Below the pieces are notes generated by a model. The model was given only the letters and a program-made list of their open reading frames with translations, was not told the DNA's origin and made no database searches. A program made the position numbers and the translations under genes. From the NCBI GenBank assembly GCA_902797705.1, contig CADBTX010000240.1, forward strand, positions 1 through 6,353: a stretch of 6,353 nucleotides of DNA. The letters run 5' to 3'. Numbering within the stretch: position 1 is the stretch's first letter; every line of letters starts with the position of its first letter. Origin of the DNA: an uncultured Lachnospiraceae bacterium (GTDB lineage: Bacteria; Bacillota; Clostridia; Lachnospirales; Lachnospiraceae). This document shows positions 1-6,216 of this stretch, piece after piece.

Positions 1-3000
1 AAGGAGAGAAGGGATCTTGCTCCCGTAAAGAGAACAGAGCTCCACTGTCATACCAAGTATTCCGAAATGGACGGGGTAAGCAGTGTGGAGGATATACTGA
101 AAACCGCCGATTCATGGGGGTGGAACAGCCTTGCCATTACAGATCACGGAAATGTGCAGGTCTATCCGGTGGCAAGTCATGCCATGGGTGATCTTTCAAA
201 CCCGGATTTCAAGGTGATCTTCGGGATGGAGGGTTACCTGGTGGACGATGAGAACCGGATCGTATGGTCATCGGGCCTCGGAGACGGCCGGATAAATTCC
301 ACATTTGACGAGACATACGTTGTTTTTGATATAGAGACCACCGGGTTTTACGCAAAGCATGACAGGATCATCGAGATCGGAGCAGTAAGGATAGAGAACG
401 GAGAGGTAAAGGAGACTTTCGACGAATTTGTAAATCCTGAGATCCCCATTCCCTCCAAGATACAGAATCTTACAGGAATAAATGATGAGATGGTGAAGGA
501 TGCCGGCACCATAGATCAGGTGCTGCCAAGATTTCTGGATTTTGCCGCCGATGCAGTGATAGTGGCTCATAATGCTTCTTTTGACACAGGCTTTATGCTG
601 GAAAAATGCAGTGACATCGGCCGCTCCTTCGATAAGACCGTGATAGATACCCTTGGGCTTGCCAGGCATCTCATGCCGGATCTAAATGATCATAAACTGG
701 ATACTGTGTGCGAGGCCCTCAATGTAAGTCTTGAAAACCATCACAGAGCATCGGATGATGCAGGGGCCACGGCATATATGTTCCTTAAGCTGTTAGAGAT
801 GCTGATGGAAAGACACGGTGATGATGTAAAGCATATCCGCGATCTTAAAAATTATGATACTGCAGAGGCATCCATCGTAAAAAAACTGCCCTACTACCAC
901 ATCATAATACTTGCTAAAAATGAGACCGGACGGCTGAATCTTTATAAGCTGGTTTCCGAGTCCCATCTTAACTATTACAGAAAGAGACCAAGGATACCGC
1001 GTTCACTTCTGTCGGAGTGCAGGGAGGGACTGATCCTGGGCAGCGCCTGTGAGGCGGGAGAACTGTACAGGGCACTGGAAAACGGAAGGACAAAGGAAGA
1101 GATCGCAGGAATAGTCGGGTTCTATGACTATCTGGAGATCCAGCCCCTGGGAAATAATGCCTTTCTCCTGAAGAAGGAAAACAATATCGACTCCGAGGAC
1201 GATCTTAAGGACATAAACAGGGAGATAGTCCGCCTCGGAGAACAATTCGGAAAGCCTGTCTGCGCCACCTGTGACGTGCATTTCCTGAATCCGGAGGATG
1301 AAGTATACAGAAGGATAATAATGTTCAGCAAGGGCTATAAGGATGCGGATGAGCAGGCACCCCTGTTTTTACGGACCACTGAGGAAATGCTGGACGAATT
1401 TGCATATCTCGGGGAGGACAAGGCTGAAGAGGTGGTCATTAAAAACCCCAATATGATAGCGGATATGATAGACAGGATATCTCCGGTCAGGCCCGATAAG
1501 GCACCTCCCGTCATAGATAATTCCGACAGGATACTAAGGGATATATGCTATAACAGGGCCCGTGAGCTATACGGAGAAGACCTTCCGGCTCCTGTTACCG
1601 AGAGACTGGAAAGGGAACTCCGTTCCATCATCGGAAACGGTTATGCGGTGATGTATGTTATTGCCCAGAAGCTGGTGTGGAAGAGTAACGAGGACGGATA
1701 TCTGGTGGGAAGCCGTGGATCGGTGGGCTCCTCCTTTGCGGCATATATGTCTGGAATAACGGAGGTTAATTCCCTCGCGCCCCACTATCTCTGCCCAAAA
1801 TGCCGCTACTCGGACTTTGAATCGGAAACGGTTAAAAAAGCCCATGAAGAAGGGCTTTGCGGATGTGACCTTCCGGATAAGACCTGTCCGGTGTGCGGAG
1901 AAAAACTGCAAAAAATGGGCTTTGACATTCCCTTTGAGACCTTCCTTGGATTCAAGGGGGACAAGGAACCGGATATCGATCTTAATTTCTCCGGAGACTA
2001 CCAGAGTAAGGCCCATAAGTATACGGAGGTCATCTTCGGCGCGGGGCAGACCTTCAGGGCAGGTACCACAGGAACTGTGGCGGATAAAACAGCCTTCAGC
2101 TATACCAGATCCTATTTTGAAGATGAAAGCCATAATGAGCATAAGAGAAAGACGGAACTGGAGCGCTTAGCCAAGGGCTGTGAGGGAGTATTACGTACTA
2201 CGGGGCAGCATCCGGGAGGCATCATAGTCCTTCCAAGGGGAGAGGAGATAGATTCCTTCACTCCCAGGCAGCATCCTGCCAATGACCAGAAAAACCCAAT
2301 AGTTACGACCCATTTTGACTATCACTCCATTGACCATAACCTGCTTAAGCTCGATATACTGGGACACGACGATCCCACAATGATAAGGTTCCTGCAGGAT
2401 GCCACCGGGGTGGATATCGATGAGATCTCCTTTGATGACAAGGGTGTCATGAGCTTATTCAACAGCCCTGAAGTGCTGGGGATCATGCCGTCGGATATCG
2501 ACGGCTGTCCCACGGGAAGCCTTGGTATTCCCGAATACGGCACGGATTTTGTCATACAGATGCTGGTGGATACCCATCCCGCCACATTCTCCGATCTGGT
2601 ACGGATCTCCGGTCTTTCCCACGGCACGGATGTGTGGAGCGGAAACGCAGAGCTCCTGGTTAAAAAGAACGGAATGCCTCTGTCTGAATGCATCTGCTGC
2701 CGTGACGACATCATGCTCTATCTCATGAATAAGGGCCTTGACCCCTCACAGTCCTTTAAGATCATGGAATCCGTGAGAAAAGGAAAGGTGGCCAAGGGCA
2801 AAGAGGACAAGTGGGGAGACTGGAAGAAGGATATGATGGGGAACGATGTGCCGGAATGGTATATGGACTCCTGTGAAAAGATAAAATACATGTTCCCCAA
2901 GGCTCATGCCGTGGCGTACGTTATGATGGCCTGGAGAGTGGCCTGGTTTAAGATAAACAGGCCGCTGGCATATTATTCCGCCTACTTCTCCATAAGGGCG

Positions 3001-3462
3001 GCAAAAAGCGGCAGCATAGATTACGAGACCATGTGCCAGGGACCCGAAAAACTGAAGGAATCCCTGAAGGGCCTTAAAGAAAGGCTGAAGATGGTGGGGA
3101 AAAACAAGATGACAGCCACGGAGCTTGACTCCATCAAGAATATGCAGCTTGTTCAGGAGATGTATGCCAGAGGCTTCGGCTTCCTGCCGATCGATCTATA
3201 TGTATCGGATCCAAAGTATTTCAGACAGGCTGATGAAAAGCACATCCTTCCGCCGCTCTGCTCCATTGCGGGCATGGGTGAAAAGGATGCGGACGATCTG
3301 GCAGCGGGGCTTAAGGCCACAAAAGACAAGGGAGAATTCCTGTCCGTCGAGGATTTTGTGATGAGGACAGGCTGCTCAAAGACCAAAGCGGAGAAATTAA
3401 AGGAGCTTGGGATCTTAAGCGGGATCCCCGATACGAATCAGCTGTCCTTATTTGATCTTTAA
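1..3462 (+). CDS. polC: DNA polymerase III PolC-type alpha subunit, 5'-truncated by window edge
   Basis: Replicative DNA polymerase with built-in 3'-5' proofreading. The frame is open from base 1, so the first in-frame ATG (base 67) is internal and the true start lies upstream. 1153 residues are visible; B. subtilis PolC has about 1437, so the N-terminal and OB regions are missing. Counting base 1 as residue 1: PHP domain with ELHCHT (H15, H17) and TDHG (D48, H49). A DEDD exonuclease is inserted in the PHP domain, with FDIETTG (D110, E112), HNASFD (D195) and HxAxxD (H248, D253). The PHP domain then resumes. The polymerase core has GSRGSVGSS, a zinc finger (C598, C601, C629, C632), catalytic PDIDLNFSG (D658, D660), TTGQHPGG (733-740), KLDILGHDD (D785 region) and FPKAHA (965-970). 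The C-terminus carries a beta-clamp motif QLSLF (1147-1151) followed by DL. All expected catalytic residues are present. Stop is TAA. No terminator is visible before the next gene. Confidence 0.98.
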   Translation, partial: KERRDLAPVKRTELHCHTKYSEMDGVSSVEDILKTADSWGWNSLAITDHGNVQVYPVASHAMGDLSNPDFKVIFGMEGYLVDDENRIVWSSGLGDGRINSTFDETYVVFDIETTGFYAKHDRIIEIGAVRIENGEVKETFDEFVNPEIPIPSKIQNLTGINDEMVKDAGTIDQVLPRFLDFAADAVIVAHNASFDTGFMLEKCSDIGRSFDKTVIDTLGLARHLMPDLNDHKLDTVCEALNVSLENHHRASDDAGATAYMFLKLLEMLMERHGDDVKHIRDLKNYDTAEASIVKKLPYYHIIILAKNETGRLNLYKLVSESHLNYYRKRPRIPRSLLSECREGLILGSACEAGELYRALENGRTKEEIAGIVGFYDYLEIQPLGNNAFLLKKENNIDSEDDLKDINREIVRLGEQFGKPVCATCDVHFLNPEDEVYRRIIMFSKGYKDADEQAPLFLRTTEEMLDEFAYLGEDKAEEVVIKNPNMIADMIDRISPVRPDKAPPVIDNSDRILRDICYNRARELYGEDLPAPVTERLERELRSIIGNGYAVMYVIAQKLVWKSNEDGYLVGSRGSVGSSFAAYMSGITEVNSLAPHYLCPKCRYSDFESETVKKAHEEGLCGCDLPDKTCPVCGEKLQKMGFDIPFETFLGFKGDKEPDIDLNFSGDYQSKAHKYTEVIFGAGQTFRAGTTGTVADKTAFSYTRSYFEDESHNEHKRKTELERLAKGCEGVLRTTGQHPGGIIVLPRGEEIDSFTPRQHPANDQKNPIVTTHFDYHSIDHNLLKLDILGHDDPTMIRFLQDATGVDIDEISFDDKGVMSLFNSPEVLGIMPSDIDGCPTGSLGIPEYGTDFVIQMLVDTHPATFSDLVRISGLSHGTDVWSGNAELLVKKNGMPLSECICCRDDIMLYLMNKGLDPSQSFKIMESVRKGKVAKGKEDKWGDWKKDMMGNDVPEWYMDSCEKIKYMFPKAHAVAYVMMAWRVAWFKINRPLAYYSAYFSIRAAKSGSIDYETMCQGPEKLKESLKGLKERLKMVGKNKMTATELDSIKNMQLVQEMYARGFGFLPIDLYVSDPKYFRQADEKHILPPLCSIAGMGEKDADDLAAGLKATKDKGEFLSVEDFVMRTGCSKTKAEKLKELGILSGIPDTNQLSLFDL

Positions 3463-3480
3463 CATGAAGTGCAAAGCATT

Positions 3481-3486
3481 GGAGGG
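3481..3486 (+). promoter_or_regulatory. Ribosome binding site of the PfkB-family kinase
   Basis: GGAGGG lies 9 bases before the ATG at 3496. This favours that ATG over the in-frame GTG at 3469, which lies upstream of the site, and over the GTG at 3490, which is too close to it. It lies in the 33-base gap after the polC stop codon. Confidence 0.8.
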
Positions 3487-3495
3487 AAAGTGTCG

Positions 3496-4611
3496 ATGAA
3501 AAAGGTGATAGTAGCGGGACATATCTGCATTGATATCACTCCCGAGATCAGGGGCAGGGCTGTGGCAGCAGCGGAGGATTTCCTTGTTCCCGGAAAACTT
3601 ATAAATGTGGGAAGCGCCGACATCCACACCGGAGGAGTTGTGGCAAATACCGGTCTCGCAATGAAGATACTGGGAGCGGATGTAAAGCTTCTTGGAAAGA
3701 TAGGAGAGGACTCCTTCGGGGAAATGGTGGAGTCCATTCTTGAAAGCTATGATGCGGCAGACGGGCTTATTAAGGGAAAGGGGGAGAGTACCTCATATAC
3801 CATAGTTCTGGCGATCCCCGGGGTGGACCGGATCTTTTTCCATAATCCCGGAGCCAATGATACCTTTACCGCAGATGACATACCGGAGGATCTTCTTAAG
3901 GAAACGGCCCTCTTTCACTTCGGCTATCCCCCAATCATGAAGAAGATGTATGAAAATGGCGGGGAAGAACTGGAAAGGGTCATGAAGAAGGCCAGGGACA
4001 ACGGGGCTGCAACCTCGATGGATCTGGCTCAGGCAGATCCCGATTCCGAGGCGGGAGCCGCAGACTGGGAGAGCATTCTTTCAAGGGTCCTTCCCCTGAC
4101 GGATATCTTTGTTCCAAGTGTGGAGGAGCTTATGTTCATGCTGGACAGGGATATGTATAACGATATGAGGAGAGCAGCGGGAAAACGCGATATGACGGAG
4201 GTTTTGAGCATTGAAAAAAATATCCGCCCACTGGCGGAAAAATGTATCAGCCTGGGTGTGGGGATAGTCCTTATAAAATGCGGTGTTCCCGGAATGTACT
4301 ACCATGTGGCGGGAGAAGAGAGACTGGCCCGAATAAGTCCGGCTCTCGGTATTGATATTGCAAAATGGGCGGAAAAGAGCGGATTTGAAAAGAGCTTTAA
4401 GCCGGACAGGGTGCTTTCCGGAACGGGAGCGGGAGATACCAGTGCCGCCGCCTTTCTTGTAAGTCTTCTTAACGGACACGGACCTGAAAAGTGCGTTTCC
4501 TATGCATCAGCCACCGGGGCATGTGCCGTAACCTCCTATGACGCCCTTGGAGGGCTTAAGACTTTTCCTGAGCTTGATAAAAAGATGGAGGAAGGCTGGG
4601 AGAAGGTGTAG
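3496..4611 (+). CDS. PfkB/ribokinase-family carbohydrate kinase
   Basis: Predicted cytoplasmic ATP-dependent kinase of a sugar or nucleoside; the substrate cannot be read from the sequence. 371 residues from the ATG at 3496, chosen for its GGAGGG site. It opens with a beta-strand, KKVIVAGHICID, typical of the family. The substrate-side glycine motif follows (GGVVANTG, residues 46-53, then GADVKLLGKIGEDSFG). The C-terminal PfkB signature is GTGAGDTSAAAF (309-320), with the anion hole GAGD and catalytic base D314. Many family members have 300-330 residues; the extra length seems to lie in the middle and in a segment before the signature (about 215-240 and 280-305). It follows polC by 33 bases on the same strand with no visible terminator, so it is probably co-transcribed, although no functional link to replication is evident. 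Stop is TAG. Family is certain; specific substrate is unknown. Confidence 0.93.
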   Translation: MKKVIVAGHICIDITPEIRGRAVAAAEDFLVPGKLINVGSADIHTGGVVANTGLAMKILGADVKLLGKIGEDSFGEMVESILESYDAADGLIKGKGESTSYTIVLAIPGVDRIFFHNPGANDTFTADDIPEDLLKETALFHFGYPPIMKKMYENGGEELERVMKKARDNGAATSMDLAQADPDSEAGAADWESILSRVLPLTDIFVPSVEELMFMLDRDMYNDMRRAAGKRDMTEVLSIEKNIRPLAEKCISLGVGIVLIKCGVPGMYYHVAGEERLARISPALGIDIAKWAEKSGFEKSFKPDRVLSGTGAGDTSAAAFLVSLLNGHGPEKCVSYASATGACAVTSYDALGGLKTFPELDKKMEEGWEKV

Positions 4612-4612
4612 G

Positions 4613-5089
4613 CTATTCTCTTTTATAATCGCCGTGAACCCCGCCGGATTTGCTGAGCAAACGGATGTCACTCAGCACTATGTCACGCTGGACCGACTTA
4701 CACATATCATAAACGGTGATCGCCGCAACAGAGCAGGCTGTTATGGCCTCCATTTCAACTCCGGTCCTTCCCGTGCAGGTAATTGTGGCTTCGATCTCCA
4801 CAGAGATATCCTCTTCATTCAGCCAAAGCCTTAAATCTGCCCCGTCTATTATCACGGGATGGCACATGGGGATAAGATCCGGGGTTCTTTTGGCTCCCAT
4901 GATGCCTGCGATCTGGGCAACAGTCAGCACATCGCCCTTTTTTATCCCGGAATTTTTAATCAGTTCAAAGGTGTTTTTGTTTAAAAGGACTCTCCCTGCC
5001 GCAGTCGCAGTGCGGCGTGTGATATCCTTTTCAGAAACAGTGACCATGCGGGCATTGCCCTCGCTGTCAAAATGAGTAAAGTCACTCAT
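4613..5089 (-). CDS. moaC: Cyclic pyranopterin monophosphate synthase MoaC
   Basis: With MoaA, MoaC converts GTP to cyclic pyranopterin monophosphate, the first step of molybdenum cofactor synthesis. It rearranges 3',8-cyclo-GTP in the cytosol; family members are hexamers. 158 residues from the ATG at 5089, which gives the usual MSDFTHF beginning. An upstream in-frame ATG at 5116 would add nine residues without family support and would overlap the preceding gene more. Key residues fall at the E. coli positions as I remember them: K51, MCHP with H77, VEME with E112 and E114, and DMCK with D128 and K131. The end, SKSGGVHGDYKRE, is also typical. A strong AAGGAG site lies five bases before the start, inside the end of the MogA frame, whose stop is one base away. 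This implies translational coupling. The TAG stop faces the kinase stop across one base. Confidence 0.97.
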   Translation of the reverse strand: MSDFTHFDSEGNARMVTVSEKDITRRTATAAGRVLLNKNTFELIKNSGIKKGDVLTVAQIAGIMGAKRTPDLIPMCHPVIIDGADLRLWLNEEDISVEIEATITCTGRTGVEMEAITACSVAAITVYDMCKSVQRDIVLSDIRLLSKSGGVHGDYKRE

Positions 5090-5090
5090 A

Positions 5091-5555
5091 TCAGCTCCTT
5101 CCGCACTCAGAGACATTTCCGCGTAAAACCCTTATCCCGTGTTCCAGGGGCTCCAGGATGAAGCCCAGGCATTCCTCCACGGCTTTGGGACTTCCGGGAA
5201 GATTTACTATAAGGGTCTTTCCGCGGATAACGGATACGCCCCTTGTCAGCATAGCTCTGGGAGTGATCTCCATGGATCTCATACGTAAATATTCCGCGAT
5301 CCCGGGGGCTTCCCTGTCCGCCACATCCCTTGTGGCTTCCGGAGTACAGTCCCTGGGAGAAAAGCCTGTGCCGCCGCTTGTCAGGATAAGATCCGCTTCT
5401 CGTCCGTCACTTAAGCGGATAAGCTCTGTTTTTATGCGGTTAATGTCGTCAGGTATCACCAGGGTCTCTATTACTTCATAACCCTTTTCTTCAAGCATCT
5501 CTTTAGCTTTGGGGCCGCTTTTATCTTCACGGATACCGGAGGAGGCCTTGTCGCT
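5091..5555 (-). CDS. MogA/MoaB-type molybdopterin adenylyltransferase domain, continuing the MOSC frame after an in-frame TGA
   Basis: MogA-type domains bind molybdopterin and adenylylate it with ATP before molybdate insertion by MoeA. Numbering the fusion from the ATG at 6050, the domain contains SDKASSG (166-172), EDKSGP (175-180), SGGTGFSPRD (225-234), TPEAT, DREAPGIAE and LPGSPKA (284-290), and ends at residue 319. This is a complete, uninterrupted MogA/MoaB fold except for its first beta-strand. That strand is encoded before the TGA (AAIVI). The first available Met in the frame is at 5498 (residue 185, MLEEKGYE). Starting there would lose the conserved SDKASSG and EDKSG segments, and it has no properly spaced ribosome site. 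No ATG, GTG or TTG lies in frame between the TGA and 5498. The domain is therefore most simply the second half of a MOSC-MogA fusion. It ends with TGA, followed two codons later by another TGA. Confidence 0.85.
   Translation of the reverse strand, partial: SDKASSGIREDKSGPKAKEMLEEKGYEVIETLVIPDDINRIKTELIRLSDGREADLILTSGGTGFSPRDCTPEATRDVADREAPGIAEYLRMRSMEITPRAMLTRGVSVIRGKTLIVNLPGSPKAVEECLGFILEPLEHGIRVLRGNVSECGRS
5095..5100 (-). promoter_or_regulatory. Ribosome binding site of moaC
   Basis: AAGGAG on the minus strand, five bases before the ATG at 5089. It supports the 158-residue start rather than the ATG at 5116. It lies within the last codons of the upstream MogA frame (stop 5093-5091), an arrangement typical of translationally coupled operon genes. 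Confidence 0.8.
5513..5547 (-). promoter_or_regulatory. SECIS-like hairpin just downstream of the in-frame TGA
   Basis: Counting the T of TGA as 1, nucleotides 16-35 can fold: U16-A35, C17-G34, a C18/A33 mismatch, U19-A32, C20-G31, a bulged U30, then C21-G29 closing a loop that starts GGU (22-24). G22-C28 and G23-C27 may also pair. GGCC at 12-15 can pair with GGCC at 43-46 as a lower stem. GGU at 22-24 matches the spacing I recall for the E. coli fdhF SECIS, whose SelB-binding loop also carries GGU. Against it: the stem is short and imperfect, and the GGT codon encodes a glycine conserved in MogA proteins anyway, so its position may be a protein constraint. Confidence 0.25.
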
Positions 5556-5558
5556 TCA
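5556..5558 (-). other. In-frame TGA inside the MOSC-MogA fusion, candidate selenocysteine codon
   Basis: The coding order is GTC ATC TGA AGC GAC AAG, giving V-I-stop-S-D-K. Aligned with E. coli MogA (VSISDRASSG), the TGA takes the place of the residue just before the invariant SD. The frame is intact on both sides and conserved MogA residues resume at the very next codon. TGA is not obviously reassigned genome-wide: Trp in polC is TGG and the MogA frame itself ends in TGA. Selenocysteine, a recent nonsense mutation (for example from TGT, TGC or TTA), low-level read-through and sequencing error all remain possible. The TGA and its conserved flanks are seen directly; the decoding is inference. 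Confidence 0.5.
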
Positions 5559-6050
5559 GATGACTATGGCAGCCCTGAAGGGCCTGCCGGGGTCCGGATA
5601 GCTCAAATATACAGGGTCATTCTTTTTTATGGTGCCGCCTTTAAGGACTTCGGTAAAGATCCCCTGACGGGGCATGATGCATTCTCCCATTCTTTTATAG
5701 ATCTGACAATGGGTGTGACACTCCTTGCCCTTCTGGGTGATCTTAAGTATTGGAGCCTCATCCCCTTCTCCTATAGTGACGGTGGTCCCCACAGGAAGGA
5801 GTATGCAGTCTATGCCATCCAATATGATATTTTCACCGAAGGCACCGCTTGTTACCTCAGCGCCCCTTCGGATAAAATCGTCGATGCGGCTCCCGGACAA
5901 CAGGCTCACCTGTCTGTGCCACTTTCCGGCATGGGCATCGCCTTTAATTCCTTCCCCTTTTATCAGGACCGCAGAATCCACCTCTTTTTTTTCGGTACCT
6001 CTTTTTTCACTGGTGCAGATCGCACGTATGCTTCCATCTGCTTTGGACAT
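5556..6050 (-). CDS. MOSC domain protein, N-terminal half of a MOSC-MogA fusion
   Basis: MOSC domains occur in molybdenum cofactor sulfurases and related proteins and are thought to act in sulfur transfer to, or binding of, the cofactor. The ATG at 6050 gives MSKADGSIRAICTSEKRG, the usual short lead into the first strand, and has AGGGGG eight bases upstream. Upstream ATGs at 6071 and 6110 lack such a site, and the latter sits in a hairpin loop. Visible motifs: IKGDAHAGKWHRQVSLL (residues 35-51), GAFGENI (69-75), and the cysteine-rich GKECHTHCQIYK and GECIMP (C111, C115, C124), with C124 or its neighbours the likely sulfur-binding position by family analogy. The frame reads 164 residues to TGA, but its last residues (FRAAIVI) belong to the first MogA strand, not to a MOSC C-terminus. 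Read through, the product is 319 residues, about the length I recall for MOSC-MogA fusions in other clostridia. Confidence 0.88.
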   Translation of the reverse strand: MSKADGSIRAICTSEKRGTEKKEVDSAVLIKGEGIKGDAHAGKWHRQVSLLSGSRIDDFIRRGAEVTSGAFGENIILDGIDCILLPVGTTVTIGEGDEAPILKITQKGKECHTHCQIYKRMGECIMPRQGIFTEVLKGGTIKKNDPVYLSYPDPGRPFRAAIVI

Positions 6051-6058
6051 CTGTTCAT

Positions 6059-6064
6059 CCCCCT
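6059..6064 (-). promoter_or_regulatory. Ribosome binding site of the MOSC-MogA gene
   Basis: AGGGGG on the minus strand, eight bases before the ATG at 6050, is one mismatch from AGGAGG. It decides the start, because the alternative in-frame ATGs at 6071 and 6110 have no purine-rich site at a suitable distance. Confidence 0.6.
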
Positions 6065-6094
6065 GGATCATAATTCTACGGTCGATATAACATA

Positions 6095-6126
6095 GATTCT
6101 TGTTTTTCATCAGAAAAACAAGAATC
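6095..6126 (-). repeat. Leader hairpin 3: perfect 14-bp inverted repeat
   Basis: Minus-strand arms GATTCTTGTTTTTC and GAAAAACAAGAATC pair over all 14 positions around the 4-base loop TGAT. It lies in the predicted leader RNA 45 bases before the MOSC start. The loop and the start of the right arm contain an ATG (6110) in frame with MOSC, but without a ribosome site. The stem is A/U-rich and is followed by TATG rather than a T-run, so it does not look like a terminator. It could be a regulatory or RNA-stability element. Confidence 0.75.
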
Positions 6127-6132
6127 GTATCT

Positions 6133-6163
6133 GACCAGGCCTCGCTTTAAGCGAGGCCTGGTC
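6133..6163. repeat. Leader hairpin 2: perfect GC-rich 15-bp inverted repeat
   Basis: Plus-strand arms GACCAGGCCTCGCTT (6133-6147) and AAGCGAGGCCTGGTC (6149-6163) are exact reverse complements around one central T, so the RNA would form a long GC-rich stem with a small loop. It sits in the predicted leader of the MOSC-MogA-moaC operon. Its bases 6161-6163 are shared with the adjacent hairpin at 6161-6177, so the two cannot both be fully paired. On the minus strand the nearest T-run (TTGTTTTT) starts about 9 bases after the stem and is itself an arm of the third hairpin. Confidence 0.85.
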
Positions 6164-6185
6164 CGGCTTCGCCGGACACCTTTTT
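6161..6185 (+). terminator. Hairpin with T-run, possible plus-strand intrinsic terminator (leader hairpin 1)
   Basis: GTCCGGC (6161-6167), loop TTC, GCCGGAC (6171-6177), then ACACC overlap and TTTTT at 6181-6185. Read on the plus strand this has the stem plus T-run of an intrinsic terminator. However, no plus-strand gene precedes it: everything from 4613 to 6050 is on the minus strand. It may stop antisense transcripts arriving from polC-pfkB. On the minus strand the same stem would be leader hairpin 1, right at the 5' end of the operon RNA. Confidence 0.4.
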
Positions 6186-6188
6186 GTC

Positions 6189-6216
6189 ATTGTAACATCT
6201 GTGTGACAGGAGTCAA
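6189..6216 (-). promoter_or_regulatory. Sigma-A-type promoter of the MOSC-MogA-moaC operon
   Basis: On the minus strand TTGACT (6216-6211) and TACAAT (6194-6189) are separated by 16 bases, each one mismatch from the -35 and -10 consensus. Transcription would start near 6182. This gives a leader of about 130 bases that opens directly with the tandem hairpins before the MOSC start at 6050. It is the only strong promoter match I see upstream of this operon. Confidence 0.7.

Noticed and set aside
1..66. polC starting at the ATG at base 67
   Set aside because: The same frame is open to base 1 and encodes the conserved PHP motif ELHCHT before that ATG, so the start must lie outside the window.
4600..4624. 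Terminator at the kinase/moaC junction (GAGAA ... TTCTC then TTTT)
   Set aside because: Only five base pairs, AT-rich, with an 11-base loop; too weak to call.
4538..5481. Plus-strand frames antisense to moaC and MOSC-MogA
   Set aside because: They mirror well-supported minus-strand genes and show no recognisable protein motifs or ribosome sites.
5091..5498. A separate mogA gene starting at ATG 5498
   Set aside because: It would lose strand 1 and the conserved SDKASSG and EDKSG segments, which are encoded intact just upstream in the same frame, and it has no properly spaced ribosome site.
5556..5558. Genome-wide reassignment of TGA to Trp
   Set aside because: Trp in polC and the other genes is encoded by TGG, no other in-frame TGA occurs in the genes here, and the position is not a conserved Trp in MogA.
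6051..6110. Longer MOSC start at ATG 6110 or 6071
   Set aside because: Neither has a ribosome site, the first ATG lies in a hairpin loop, and the added residues do not fit the usual MOSC N-terminus. The ATG at 6050 has AGGGGG at eight bases.
6051..6182. Moco riboswitch in the operon leader
   Set aside because: The leader folds as simple adjacent hairpins and does not show the multi-stem conserved core I remember for Moco RNAs. A covariance search would settle it.
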